Positions 21,384 through 32,429 of a stretch of DNA of 64,000 bases are shown one piece after another. Source of the stretch: Phytophthora sp. 'mugwort' (Eukaryota; Oomycota; Peronosporomycetes; Peronosporales; Peronosporaceae); NCBI GenBank assembly GCA_033558025.1, contig JAUCEF010000008.1, positions 2,728,001 to 2,792,000 of the forward strand, in the 5' to 3' direction. The translations under genes were made by a program, and so were the position numbers. A model generated the notes under the pieces. It was not told the origin of the DNA, searched no databases, and worked only from the letters and a program-made list of their open reading frames with translations. Each line of letters opens with the position of its first letter. Positions within the stretch are counted from its first letter, which is position 1.

Positions 21384-23742
21384 CTAGGATTCTTGACCAA
21401 GCTGCTGTATTCGCGCCAATTTGCCTTCATCAGACACATCATTTCTGCTCGGTTGTCGTCTAAACGGGTTCGTAGTTGGTTTACATCGTATCCACTGAGA
21501 CTAAAAAATATTTCCTGAGCCGCTGTAGACAGTGGTTTGCTCAGGTATATTCTGGCTAGGAGAGCAATACCGGGGAAATCACACTCACCGTGATCTTGAA
21601 ACCATTAGAGGATGTCTACTTCCCGGTACAACTTGAGTGCGTTGTACTTGCCGCCCGTGATTGTTGCGCTCGGAGACTTCACCCAATGAGCCTCCATTGA
21701 TTCAACGAGTTTCGTGCTTTGAAAACCAGGTCATTGTGGACGTCTAGATGTTCAGTTCTATCAAATGAAATTTCGACCTCCAATAGAGTACTAAATGGGT
21801 CGTTGGAGGCGCAGTAATATTGCCCCGCCGACTGAATGTGTTCTGGATTCGTCTCCTTCTGCTCTTCATCGATCTCGCTTCGCAAAAACAGTTTCTTGTA
21901 AATTGCTTCATGCTCCAACTGAGGTTCTTGTTCGGCTTGCGCTAACAATGTAGCATCTTCACAATGGTAGCTGCTTTTTCCTTAATCCGAGGACCGAGAA
22001 GCAACGCTTTTATTTCATTGCTGTCTTCAACAAGAAACCGGAGGACAAGCTGCTCGCGAAGTCGTTCTCGGCAACGGTTCCCGCCCCACGAAAACGTTTG
22101 TAGACTTCGTGCTTCACGACGCTGGGAGAACTATCGGATCCGGTCTTTCCAGTACCAAGCAATTGACTATATCTGATTCGACACCTAGAGATAGCAGTTT
22201 GCGGAAACGCAAAGCGTAGGAACTCGCAATTCCTTCCTTTTGTATTTCTCCAAGGCTGAATTGAGCAAATTGGTCAGTCAACCCTTCCATTTCCGAAATA
22301 AGCTGCCATCATTAACCGATATACAGGTCCAAACCTCCATTTCTGATGATGGTGCAAACTCGAAGTATTGCGAGAATGTGTAATAGTTGTATACGCTACG
22401 ACGCATCAGCGTGATGGCGTACGCGACTCTTGTTTTCGAGTCAACTTCGGCGTTGACGGCCGGAAGGTTGAACATCTCTTTTATCTGCTCAGTTTCTGCA
22501 GGCGATTGGGGGTGCTGAAAAATGTTGCCAAATCTCGCAATTTCGGAATGACGCGAAGTCCTTCGCTAAACTCCCCTCCTGGAGTTACGACATCCTGTCT
22601 GCCCTGTCCTATATTCTCTTTCAGGCATAGAGCATACAATAGACACAAACTGAGCAAGTGCATCAGACAATCGACTTGATCCGTCACTGAAATGGTCTGA
22701 TACGTTCCTGGCAGAGCCGGTGGTGTCGCTCACTGTGAACCGAGCATATTGTTCGATGTCAATGTTGTATCGCGTCTGAAAACTCGATGTCATCATATCC
22801 GCGACCGTGGCTGCAGAGTGACCACGTGAATTCGGCAGTGCTAATAGTGAAAGTTGAGCTAAACGCCATTTCGAATCGATAAATCTTACTGTGAAACCAA
22901 TGATGTTTGCAGCATTAGTCCACAAGTCATGTGCCACGGCGACGAAAGGTTCCTGGAGAGGTGCTTCAAACTCGGCTTGGAGTGTACGTGTCACCCACTG
23001 GATAAAAAGATTGAACTCGCCTTCAGCGAATGAATAGAACGTATCTCGGGCTGGAATCACGAGCGCAGTCTGGTTCGACGAGCGTCGAAGCAAGATCTGG
23101 AGTTCATTGTTTTAGAGCGTCATATGAGGAAGTCCCGACGACAGCAGCCACCGCGCAACCAGTACGCGGAGTTCATCTGAGCTGATTGTCATCGATTCGT
23201 GCAGGGTTCGCTGTATTTTAGGCTTCGGTCCAGTTTCATTGACACCAGTGGCACATACGACAATCCTGTTCGATACAGCAGCTAACTTGTCTCGAATAAC
23301 TTGCTGGGAAACGGGTGGTCCTTGTGTGCTTTAAGCATATGCTTCTTTGCATTTGTAGACGACTTTTGCCGCATCAGGTACGACTTCCACGCGATGGGGT
23401 TGAATCGGGGCTCTTGTTTTTGTCGCAGCATACAAGGCAGACATTAGCGAACGGACGACCCGCCTCTGACGGGCATGCGATCGGTTGGCGCCGTTTGTGA
23501 ATGAAGCTCCACGCAGCTGTAAACATGTTCTGGTTACCATGCTTAATAGAACGAGGAATACCGTGCTCATCCACTTCACCATCGGCTTCCATCACAGCAG
23601 TGTTGGTCTGTACATCATGCAGCTCAGTATTCATCTCTGCTGAGGTATCTTCTGACATGTCCTGTTGTGTCTCTCCCAACGTCTGAGTGAGGCTGAACAT
23701 GAGCCTAAAACAACCCACCTCCCCGGCGGTGCTTTCAATCAA
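21384..23742 (-). pseudogene. hAT-family transposase remnant, BED finger to dimerisation domain
   Basis: On the minus strand, 23742-23330 carries a BED-type finger split over two frames (NVCLVCCDK, then NAKKHMLKAHKDH). From 23093, AVAHDLWTNAANIIGFTVRF includes the first catalytic Asp. FTVSDTTGSARNVSDHF near 22700 includes the second. LLLGPRIKEKAATIVK (about 21995-21950) matches a motif that normally has Asp where Gly stands. The C-terminal hAT dimerisation domain is at about 21650-21384: VDIL, a stop in place of the first Trp, then WFQDHGECDFPGIALLARIY and STAAQEIFFS. The order is complete over 2.3 kb, but stops and frameshifts disable it. It belongs to a different lineage from the hAT remnant at 10150. 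Confidence 0.78.
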
Positions 23743-24292
23743 AATAACTCCTGAACTGTCTTCAAGTCCTTCTTACCAATTATCTAATAGTGGGTTACTC
23801 GAGTTCAATCTATACTAGCCGTTAGATCAACGATCCCGATGTCTTATAAACACAAGTACTTCTCAAAACGGTTCGTGGGCTTAAGTGGTTCAAAACTCAC
23901 AATTTTTCATCAGTAACTCCTATCTGAGCAAAATGGAGCTCGATTAAGTTTATAGTGGCCGAACACGACCTTGAGCTAGAACAGATACGAAATCACTGGC
24001 AGTGTTTACAACAGATAGACACCTCCGTTTGCAAGTGGCTTGAAGTTCGAGTCCGTGTGCTAGCGTGTGCAGACTAGAGTGTGAGAACGAGACGTTGGAA
24101 TTCGATACCTTAGAAGTTCTATATATACTTTATATTAAAGTAACTAACAAAAAGCATTGATAAGGTAATATGCCAATTCTGGCATGGCTTCGATTGGCTC
24201 AGAAACTGTAGTATAGGTACCTCGATTTATGAAACTTGTATATAAAAGCTATATTATTGGAAAGAGGATACACAAACGGAGCTAATAAACAC
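23743..24292. other. Non-coding flank between hAT remnant and Gypsy LTR
   Basis: AT-rich, with no supported frame. The right edge is the insertion point of the 8.1-kb Gypsy element. The six bases TAAACA at 24286-24291 also occur directly after the 3' LTR (32430-32435), a candidate target duplication offset by two bases from the LTR start. Confidence 0.45.
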
Positions 24293-24634
24293 TGTTATGG
24301 TGTTACATGAAGAGTGCCAAGTCACTCTTCAGAGCGGGTGTATCCTCGTACACTAAGTGATGTAGCTAAACATCACTATGACGTCGATAATAATGACGTC
24401 ATGGATAGGTATCACAGATACGGTACAAAGACCTCAGAGGCACTCAATAGCATACCATCTAGGGAACTTTATAGGTGACTAACAGGGGTCATCTATAAAT
24501 ATATTCAGTCTTAATTCTACCTAATCTTGGTAACAGTCCCAGGGGCCGGGGACTAGTGAACTGCCGCTCACTGAGAGTTTGTATACTCTCCAGAAGTCAC
24601 ACTTCCTGTGCGCATGGTGCTGTGTGCCCGTACA
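24293..24634 (+). repeat. 5' LTR of chromovirus
   Basis: 342 bp, TGTTATGG to CCGTACA. Contains a palindrome-like pair TGACGTCG (24379-24386) and TGACGTCA (24394-24401), the latter a CRE/bZIP-type site, and TATAAATA at 24494-24501 as probable promoter box. A small hairpin near the start (AAGAGTG and CACTCTT) is conserved in both LTRs. Confidence 0.93.
24494..24501 (+). promoter_or_regulatory. TATA box of the 5' LTR
   Basis: TATAAATA is conserved in both LTRs (24494 and 32289). It is placed where a Pol II start within the LTR would be expected. Confidence 0.5.
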
Positions 24635-24636
24635 CT

Positions 24637-24650
24637 TGGTAGCACTTGTA
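24637..24650 (+). promoter_or_regulatory. Primer-binding site
   Basis: TGGTAGCACTTG begins two bases after the 5' LTR. Its complement ends in CTACCA, so a tRNA with acceptor end GTGCTACCA would prime. The tRNA identity was not determined. Confidence 0.55.
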
Positions 24651-24849
24651 GTCAATCCATGCCTACGCGGGTTACTACCTGAAACCTCTGGGTCCTAGCA
24701 ACATGGACCGGAATGAGTTCCTCATCTGAACGACTCACAGTTCGAGTCCGTTCGTAAGATGACTGTCATCTTTGGGATGGATGCTTTGCGCAGCTTGGGG
24801 TAATTAACGCAAGCTAAGCAAGTTGAACGCGTGACTGCGTTCGACATGT

Positions 24850-25580
24850 ATGAGCGGGGGCGTCGAACATGTTCGGAGCAACCTGCAAGTTCCGACCGCA
24901 GAGCCGGGACCGGTCTACCCCAAGCCGTTAAGGCTGAAGGTAAACCCTTATGAAGGGAAGGAAAGTGAAAACCTTCACTTCTGGGTGCGAGAAGTAGAGC
25001 TCACAATGGATGCGGCTCTCATCTCTTCGGAGCACCTCCGAGTGGCTTTCGCCCTCTCCAACCTTAGCGGGCGTGCTAAGAGTTGGGCGTATACGCGGGA
25101 AGCGACAACGCCTGGATGCTTCGCATCCTGGGCTCAGCTGTGTGAACAGCTTAGAGCCGCGTTCCTCTCGGCGAACTATGAGCACCGCCAGCGGTCACGC
25201 TTCCTGTCATGTAAACAGGGAAGACGTAAGAGCTGCACGAGTACATCCAGGAGATGCGGGCGCTCACCGCATCCCTCGTGGGAAACCCTCTCCATGAACA
25301 CATCACAGTGACGCTGTTCATGGACGGCCTAAGAGTAGGTCCGTCCCGCACCCAGCTATTTCGGGTGCAGGCCAATACTCTGGAAGAGGCGATCCACGTC
25401 GCCCTCCAAGAGGAGTACAGTCACCGCCAGGCACGCACGCCGGAGGCGATGTGGCCAGGGGCTGCGACACCAAGTCGCGGGGCCCCAAGCGGGCCATTTC
25501 TTTGGGCTCGCCAAGCAGCATGATATTCGCTGCTATAGCTGTGGTAAGCTAGGGCACATGGCACGTGCCTGTCCTGTGGG
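24850..25580 (+). pseudogene. Gag with CCHC zinc knuckle
   Basis: The frame from 24850 (MSGGVEHVRSNLQV) shows a capsid-like Gag fold with NLHFWVREVELTMDAALI and SGRAKSWAY. The frame shifts at about 25220, continues in 25254-25523 (FMDGLRVGPSRTQLFR), and shifts again into CYSCGKLGHMARAC at about 25533-25574, a C-x2-C-x4-H-x4-C knuckle that binds RNA. Two frameshifts mean full-length Gag is not made from this copy. Confidence 0.8.
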
Positions 25581-26185
25581 GGGACAACGAAAGCGTTTCC
25601 CTCCCAAGCCCATCGCGCCCAAGGGTCACCGGCAAAGGCATCGACCCCACGGGCAGGGGAACGCAGGAGACCACTAGGGGCGGGGCGCCCTACTGGGGAA
25701 GATTTAAGTCTTCATCAGCGGTGAGCGGGCGGCGCGCACCATGGAGACTTAGCCCTGCGAGTTTTTGCACTTTCGAATCGAAGAAGGGCGGTGTTGGGCT
25801 GCTAGTAGTGCACGTAAGTGTACGGGGATATACCCATCCCTTCCGAGTCTTGATAGACTTCCGGGCGTCGAAGAACTTCGCACGCCGCCAGACTGTTGCG
25901 GAGAACAGCAACAAGTTGGCCAATGCGTTACGAGAAAGCAAAGGCAACGGGACAATGTCGGTACAACTGGCCGACGGACCGGTGATTACCGTTCCCAAGA
26001 TCTATGTGGATCTAGCTGTGAAGTTCGAGGACTTCGACAGCTTGGAGCAGTTTATGGTCCTAGGGATGGACACGTATGACTTGATCCTCGGCATGTCCTG
26101 GCTCGAGAAACATGCCCATGGATTGATTGGCGGAACAAAGTCATCGGGGCCAGCCGACCCGCAGTCACTGACAGAGCATTGGTGA
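25565..26185 (+). pseudogene. Retropepsin-type protease, catalytic motif altered
   Basis: The domain begins near FESKKGGVGLLVVHVSV (about 25765) and ends with DLILGMSWLEKH (about 26080-26115), the typical closing motif. The active site, expected as D-S-G-A-S, reads DFRAS (25858-25872) in IDFRASKNF. The Asp is present but Ser-Gly are replaced by Phe-Arg, which should abolish activity. The frame ends at 26185 and joins the tandem-repeat region. Confidence 0.78.
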
Positions 26186-26422
26186 GTCATGTTCTCACCT
26201 CTACTAGGAACTGGGGCGTCAGAAAGGGGCGCCGGGACGCAGGAGCATCCAGTGGTTTTTCGGGAGCCGCCGACGTGATTAGCGACTCCCTAGAAGCGGT
26301 GGAAGCAAAAGCTGCACCTGGTCGAGTGCGGCAATCCTTACAAGATAGCCCTCGACACCACTGGAATCTAAAACGGCGGCTGAGGCTTCAAGAGTGGCGG
26401 TGCCCGGAGGCACCGACCAGGG

Positions 26423-26720
26423 GGGTAACCTACGTCCACACCAAATCACCCAGACAAAAGTTGGAGAGGAAGACGCGCGAGGCTCTTCCTGGTGGGTAAC
26501 CATGTTCCACACCGAGTCACCCAGACAGAGACTGGCGAGGAAGGCGCAGAATGCGCTTCCTGTGTGGGTAACCTTGTTCCATATCAGGTCGCTCAGACCA
26601 TAACTGAAGCAGAAGTGGCGGAATGCACTTCTTGTGTGGGTAACCCTGTTCCACAGGAAGCCCTAGAGGCTTTGGACGTCGTCAATGAGACGTCCACAGA
26701 CGTGGGTAACGAAGTACCAT
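26423..26720 (+). repeat. 72-bp tandem repeat between protease and RT
   Basis: Copies begin with GGGTAAC at 26423, 26494, 26566, 26638 and 26704, spaced 71, 72, 72 and 66 bp. In the frame of 26492-26740 each unit encodes about 24 residues around VGNxVPxxVxQTxTxxE, closing with AECxSC. The 71-bp step shifts the frame of the first copy. The array sits in the protease-RT linker. Confidence 0.8.
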
Positions 26721-28330
26721 GGTCGTCGTCGACGACATAATCGACACCGCAAGTCGAGTCGGAAGTCATTTCACTGGAGTTGCTTCAAGCGACTCGGAAC
26801 CCAGGGCCCGGGTTCTTCCGACGCGGCCAGCCGAAGGGTGTTATCACATCATCGACGGCGAGACCGGCCATCTCGTCAAGGCGGACGGCATCCAGCTAGA
26901 GCCGCTGCCAGAGGTGTCAGAGCTCTTGAACCTCGAAGCGTTGACGTCGACATATTTCCTGTCCGACCTGAAGGCAGGAGAAATCGCGGAGGTGGTACTT
27001 TTGAGACAGGAGTCCACTCCAGCGGAATTGAATTCCTCCTCAGTTATGGACGTGGGAGGCACTCTCCTCCCGGTGTGCTCGCGCTTGGGTTCTGAGATTC
27101 TCAAGAACCCGAAGGATCCAGGGTATCCTTTGATGAAGGAGTTCGAGGACTGTGTGGTGTCCAAGGATCCACCGTATCAACTCCCACCGGATCGTGGGAT
27201 CAGGCACGAGATTGATCTCGTGCCGGGCACACAGTACTGTGTCACCGGACAATGGCCACTACCTCGAGAGCAGTGCGGGGTCATTGATGCCTTCTTCGCC
27301 GCTAAGGCCAAGGCAGGCGTGTTGCGGGAATCGAAATCCCTGCACTCGACGCCAAACTTCTGCGTTCGGAAGCCGAACGGGAAGTGGCGTCTGGTTCATG
27401 CTTTTAATAAGCTGAACAGCTCAACGGTGCCGGCCCAGACACCCATCCCGCGAAAGGATGTGTTGTTAAACAACATGGCCGGGTGCGAGTTATACAGCGC
27501 CCTAGTGGATGGCTACTACCAGATCCTGATGCGCGAGAGCGACATCCCTCTCACCGCAGTGAGCACCCCGAGCGGTATGCTCTGGGAGTGGCTGGTGATG
27601 CCACAGGCCTGTCTAATATCCCGGCGACGTTCAATAGCCTGGTCACGCAGGCGTTTAGACCACTACGTGCGTACGCACAGTCGTACTTCGACGACATCTT
27701 CGTCCATAGCCGTGCCGAGGGAGGCAAGACGGCTATGGAGGTGCATTTGGAGCAGCTCCGTCGAGTGTTGGAGGTCATGAGAGCGGACAAGCTCTATGCC
27801 AACATCGACAAGTGCGTCTTCGCGGCGCAAGAGCTCAAAGTTCTCGATTGCTTCGTTAGCAACGTCTGCGTTCGAGCCCACCCGAAGAAAGTCAAGGTCA
27901 TTTCGGCTTGGCCAGCGCCAAGGTCCCAGAAGGACCTGAGGAAGTGGCTGGGCTTAGCCAACTGCCTCCATAAGTGCACTGAAGGATACGAGGGTCTGGC
28001 TAGACCCTTGCCGGATCTTCTAAAGAAGGATACCGACTGGCACTGGGGGCGTGAGTACCAGGAAGTCTTTGATAATGTCAAGGCAAGCCTTCAGAAGGCG
28101 CCTGTCCTGGCACTGCCGGACGAGACGAAGCCGTTCAGCGTCGTCCGTGATGCATCCGATTATGCAATCGGGTGTGCATTGCTGCAGCACGATGCAGCAG
28201 GACTCCAACGAGTGATCTCGTTTCAGTCCAGGCAGCTCAAGGCTGCCGAACGGAACTACCCCGTTCATGACAAATGAGCTGCTTGCCATGAAGTACACCC
28301 TTGTCAAGTTCCGGGTGCACCGCCTGGGCT
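26719..28330 (+). pseudogene. Gypsy reverse transcriptase and RNase H
   Basis: RT is in the frame of 26719-27600, with the conserved blocks HEIDLVPGTQYCVTGQWPL, FCVRKPNGKWRLVHAFNKLN and PIPRKD. A frameshift near 27600 moves to the frame of 27483-28277, where the catalytic YFDDIFVHS (YxDD, about 27683-27709) is intact. RNase H follows, with FSVVRDASDYAIGCALLQ (about 28135-28190). A frameshift at 28270-28276 separates AERNYPVHDK from ELLAMKYTLVKFRVHRLG, splitting the motif that carries the RNase H Glu. Confidence 0.88.
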
Positions 28331-29940
28331 CTCAGTCTTTGTGATCTAAATAGATCACGCATCCCAGTGGACGGCGATGCATTCGCCGCATTTGTCCCAA
28401 AGGATGGCGGGGTGGCTGCCCTTCTTCGCGGAATATAACATCCGCGTCGAGTAATAGCCTGGTAAGCTCAATATGCTTGTCGATGTGTTGTCACGCAGGC
28501 TGGCCTACGAGCAGGCATACGTCAGTCGTGTCACGATCGATCTATATGGCCCGATACGCATGGCGTATCGGGGAGGCAGAGCCCTGACACCTCTCGTACA
28601 GTATTTGGCCGCTGGCAAGGAAGCCAAGGCCGAGCGGCTCACGCCACGTCAGAAAGCCCGGCTCCACCGATACGAGTGGGCCGATGACCTGCTCTACTAT
28701 CGAGTGGAGCCCCATGAACCCCCTCGGGTAGTCGTTCCAAACGACGAGGATATCAAGTTTGACATCCTACAGGAGGCGCACGATGCGCCGTCCAGTGGTC
28801 AATTGGGCCGCGAGAAGACCTTCCAATCAGTCTCTCAGTACTTTTGGTGGGCCCACATATACTAGTGGGTCGCACAATACCTGAAGTCATGTGAGACATG
28901 TCGGCGGGTGAAACCCGCCGGGCACGCCTCGGCTCCCTTGCAGAGCCTGCCCGTTCAAGCGGACTGCTGGAAGTCGATAAGTCTGGATTTCATCTTCGAA
29001 CTTCCAGCCGAGGGCCACGGCAACACCGGCATCTTGGCGTGCGTGTGCCATCTGAGCAAGATGGTGCTTCTTGCTCCGGTCAAAGATACAGTGATCGGGG
29101 AACAGGTTGCGAAGCTGTTCCTGGATGGCGTTTTCCGCCATCATGGTCTGCCGGAGGCAATTTTCTCGGATCATGACCTCCGGTTTACCGCTGATTTCTG
29201 GCGAACGCTGTTCCAGCTACTTGGAACAAGGCTGCACATGTCCACTGCCGATCATCCTCAAACGGATGGGCAGACGGAGCGTGTCAACCGAGTGCTTGAG
29301 GACACTCTACGCAGTGTCTGTGCGGAGGCTCCTTGCACTTGGTCAGAACACCTGCCAGTAGTTGAGTTTGCACTCAACAATGCGGTTCCCGCATCGACCG
29401 GTTATACCCCGTTCTATCTGAATGGCTTACGCCATCCACGGCTGCCGCTCACTTTGCGAGGCAACACCCCGTCTTCAGTTTTAAGTGGGGGAGAGGCTCG
29501 GAAAGCGCTTTCCTCCCAGGTCTCGGACATGAGACCGGTTTCCTTGCGGAAACAAGTGGAGTCTTTTATAGACACCAGGCTGAACGTAATCAGCCGTGTC
29601 CGTGATGCCATGGCAACAGCAAAGGATAAAGAAAAGGAGTACTCTGAGAAGAATGGAAGATGAAACTTAAACGTGTTTAATGTTGGCGATTTAGTCCTAC
29701 TAGACACTAGGAAATTAACACTCGTCACGTAAGTTCCGTTGGAGAAATAAGCTGAAGCACCGCTTCATTGGATCATTCGCGGTCCTAGCCAGTGGTGCGG
29801 CATATACCATTGACCTACCTAAGTCGATGACGACGCACTCGACGTTCTACGTGGGCCGTCTGAAGCGGCACCATGATCCGCAGGGATCACAGGCCCCAGC
29901 TCTACAAATCGGCTGCGACTCTTCTCTCTGAGTGCGCTCA
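28331..29940 (+). pseudogene. Gypsy integrase with zinc finger and DDE core
   Basis: The linker LVDVLSRRL lies at 28477-28503. The zinc finger shows EAHDAPSSGQLGREKTFQSV, then SCETCRR after a TAG at 28863-28865. The core in 28908-29663 has all three acidic residues: Asp in SLDFIFELP, Asp in FSDHDLRF, and Glu in DGQTERVNR. After stop 29661-29663 the next frame gives FNVGDLVLLDTRKL. Another frame gives KFRWRNKLKHRFIGSFAVL and FYVGRLKRHHDP (to about 29880), the DNA-binding GPY/F-like tail. Three breaks make it defective. Confidence 0.85.
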
Positions 29941-31939
29941 GAGCCAGAAGCCCAGGTCCCCTGCGGCGCCGCGGAAGGGGCTCCATGCGAAGGAACCCCG
30001 GCTGTATGCGCCGAGTATGAGCCATAGTGATACGGCTGGGAGTACGGAGGAGGCGCTCCCGCCTGGGGCACAGGCCGCAGGAGGTCCCGAACGAGAGACA
30101 ACTCCCGTTGGACTCGGTCCAAGGACGCCCAAACGGCATCCAGACGTTGGAAGATCTCATCCACGTCATTTGTACGACGGTCGACCCGTCCTTCAAGGGG
30201 TAGCAAGTCATTGGCCAGACGATTAATGTCGTGACGAGTCGGCCCAAGGACCCCAGCGCTCCCGGCCTGTGCGGCGGAAGCCCCGCCCACACCAAGTCCA
30301 AGCGCAATCTCAAGCGCACGGACTCGACAACGAAGAGCGGTGTCTTCAAGGACCCCAGGTGGAGCCGAAGGCGGCACACCAGGTCCTGAGCTGGACCGGA
30401 GGGGCGGTGCCTCGTACTCGTACTCGTTCAAGGGCATCACCGCCTCTCCTCGACCGTAATGGGGATACCCACTACTACGTGGAGCGTGTGCTCCAGGAGC
30501 AGCGCGTTCACGGAAGGCGCCAGCTCCGCATGAAGTCGAGGGGGTACTCGGAAGCTGAGTGCTCGTGGGAGCCGTACAAACGGCTCCAGGCTGACTGCCC
30601 GAAGGCTGTCGCGATCTGGGAACAGAATCGGCGTCGGCTTCGTAAGTAGTCCGGCCTTTCTTGCCCGTACGGGGTGTGGTCGTAGAGCCAAGACCATACC
30701 CGCGTTCATCATGAGCGCTAGAAGCGGAATGCTTTTGTAGTTCTCGAGAGAGCTGCCGTTTGCTAACACATGGGCAAACTGAATACGCAGATTTCGGAGG
30801 TCAAGGATGGCCTCCAGGGTGAGACCCTGCCGGAGAACCTCGAGTTGTCCTTGTGAGCAGCGCGTAATTGCCCACTTCCAAAAGACGGCCTCGGCCTCTT
30901 GGAAAGAGTCACAGTGTGGGGGCATCACGGCTGGATCAGGTCACAGTCCAGATCAGAGCTCTGGCTTCTTTCGTCGACTCGTGAACTCCTTGAGCGGGAT
31001 GTTGTGCGGTGCCAGGAGCACGCACCGAGCAATGCTCACTTTTGGAGCAGGGGCTGCTTGGCCACCAGGTGGCGCTCATCAGCGCCCCGAGAAGAGCGCC
31101 CGCCAAGAAGCAAGCAAGGCGGCTGGAACTGACCCATGTAGGCGTCGGCTCCGTGGGACTGCTCAGGCGGGAATTACCCGGGCGTGTAAGGCGGTCCCCC
31201 ACGAACAGGTGAAGAGTACTTCACAGGCGACCGGGTCGCCGGGGCCCGCAGTCCCTTATGACGAGCAGCCTAGTACTCCGACTGCTGCCCGTCGAGATCG
31301 TTGGAGATCTCTCGGCCGATTTGGCCTCTTCCTATTCGTCGGAAGAAGAACTGAAGAGGCCCTTGCTCGTGAGCGTGAGGGTTCCATACCCTTCCCGGAT
31401 CGGAGAACTGGAAGCAGCTCGCCGCTTACGGCTGACTTCCGAGGCTGCTGCAGCCTTAGCAGCCTTGACGCGGGCAGTTGCCTCAGCGAACGTCAAGTTC
31501 TTGACCGGAGAACGAGGTTTCTCTTCGTCCTCTTTGGATGGGCGCGGGATCCCTGACGCTCAGGCGGCTTCGGCGCGTCGCCATCGCCGCCGTTATGGCT
31601 AGACAGCGGGGTACGGGACCCAAGCGAGTCAGACTGACTCGGACCGCCGTCAGACCCCTTGAACGAGCGGGATTTCGTTATTGCCCCAGCACATGGGAGA
31701 CTTGTCCGAGTCCTCCTCATAGTCTACGAGGAGCTCAGGGTCCTCTCAGACGATTCAGGTGCCTTGGGGATCACCTTGGATGCCACCTTGGTGGATCCCT
31801 TAGCGGTAGAGCCTTTGACGGACGGCTTAGAGCTCTTAGCCTGCTGCTTGGAAGCAACAGGCTTGGCAGGCGCTTTTGCCCCGCTGCCAGACCGAGTCTT
31901 GGTCATGCTTGAGGCTGGCGCGAAGCGGAAGAAGAACAA
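29847..31939 (-). pseudogene. Antisense reading frame in the 3' part of the chromovirus
   Basis: On the minus strand a protein-like sequence runs from about 31939 to 29847 with frame changes. The N-terminal part (31939-31724) is Ala/Lys/Ser-rich (MTKTRSGSGAKAPAKPVASK). A second basic stretch follows at about 31530-31360 (KNLTFAEATARVKAAKAAAA and SRKRRAASSSPIREG). The central part (30928-30690) is globular-like: SFQEAEAVFWKWAITRCSQG, then LEAILDLRNLRIQFAHVLAN and SIPLLALMMNAG. The C-terminal part (30440-29847, open for 198 codons) predicts a coiled coil with HDINRLANDLLPLEGRVDRR and LDRVQRELSLVRDLLRPVP, then a Pro/Ser/Tyr-rich tail. It overlaps the sense chromodomain. I recognise no database family with certainty. 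Its coherence over four segments argues for a former antisense accessory gene rather than chance. Confidence 0.5.
30458..30649 (+). pseudogene. Chromodomain at the end of chromovirus pol
   Basis: HYYVERVLQEQRVHGRRQLR, then KSRGYSEAECSWEPYKRL and CPKAVAIWE, matches a chromodomain (aromatic cage positions Tyr, partly replaced Trp, Trp of SWEP). It is separated from the integrase tail by about 190 codons of low-complexity, broken linker. Stop TAG is at 30647-30649. The opposite strand also carries the antisense frame here. Confidence 0.72.
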
Positions 31940-32087
31940 GAATACGCGGAAGTGCCGGGCTCAAAGGAAATGAGCCGGCTGCGGAAACCAACCGCAGCGA
32001 AGTCGATGTAATTCAACTTGGAGAGTGAAGGCGGCGAATTCCTTTCACTCGCCCTGGATGGTCGGTAAACCGAACCTAAATGGGGGA

Positions 32088-32429
32088 TGTAACGGGGTTA
32101 TATGAAGAGTGCCAAGTCACTCTTCAGAGCGGGTGTATCCTAGTACACTAAGTGATGTAGCTAAACATCACTATGACGTCGACAGTAATGACGTCATGGA
32201 TAGGTATCACAGATACGGTACAAAGACCTCAGAGGCACTCAATAGCATACCATCTAGGGAACTTTATAGGTGACTAACAGGGGTCATCTATAAATATATT
32301 CAGTCTTAATTCTACCTAATCTTGGTAACAGTCCCAGAGACCGGGGACTAGTGAACTGCCGCTCACTGAGAGTTTGTATACTCTCCAGAAGTCACACTTC
32401 CTGTGCGCAAGGTGCTGTGTGCCCCGTCA
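32088..32429 (+). repeat. 3' LTR of chromovirus
   Basis: 342 bp, TGTAACGG to CCCGTCA, same length as the 5' LTR with about a dozen differences. The purine tract AAATGGGGGA lies immediately upstream. Confidence 0.93.

Larger units (their letters stand above)
24293..32429 (+). mobile_element. Ty3/Gypsy chromovirus, 8.1 kb, paired 342-bp LTRs
   Basis: Two direct repeats of exactly 342 bp, each starting TG and ending CA, bound a plus-strand gag-pol. The order is Gag, CCHC knuckle, protease, tandem repeat, RT, RNase H, integrase, chromodomain. A primer-binding site follows the 5' LTR and a purine tract (AAATGGGGGA) precedes the 3' LTR at 32078-32087. The LTRs differ at roughly a dozen positions, so insertion is fairly recent, yet gag and pol carry several frameshifts and a changed protease motif. 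Downstream of integrase an antisense frame spans about 2.1 kb. Confidence 0.92.

Noticed and set aside
26687..26720. Possible CRISPR-like array in the 72-bp repeat region
   Set aside because: Units are directly adjacent coding repeats without spacers, and the DNA is eukaryotic.
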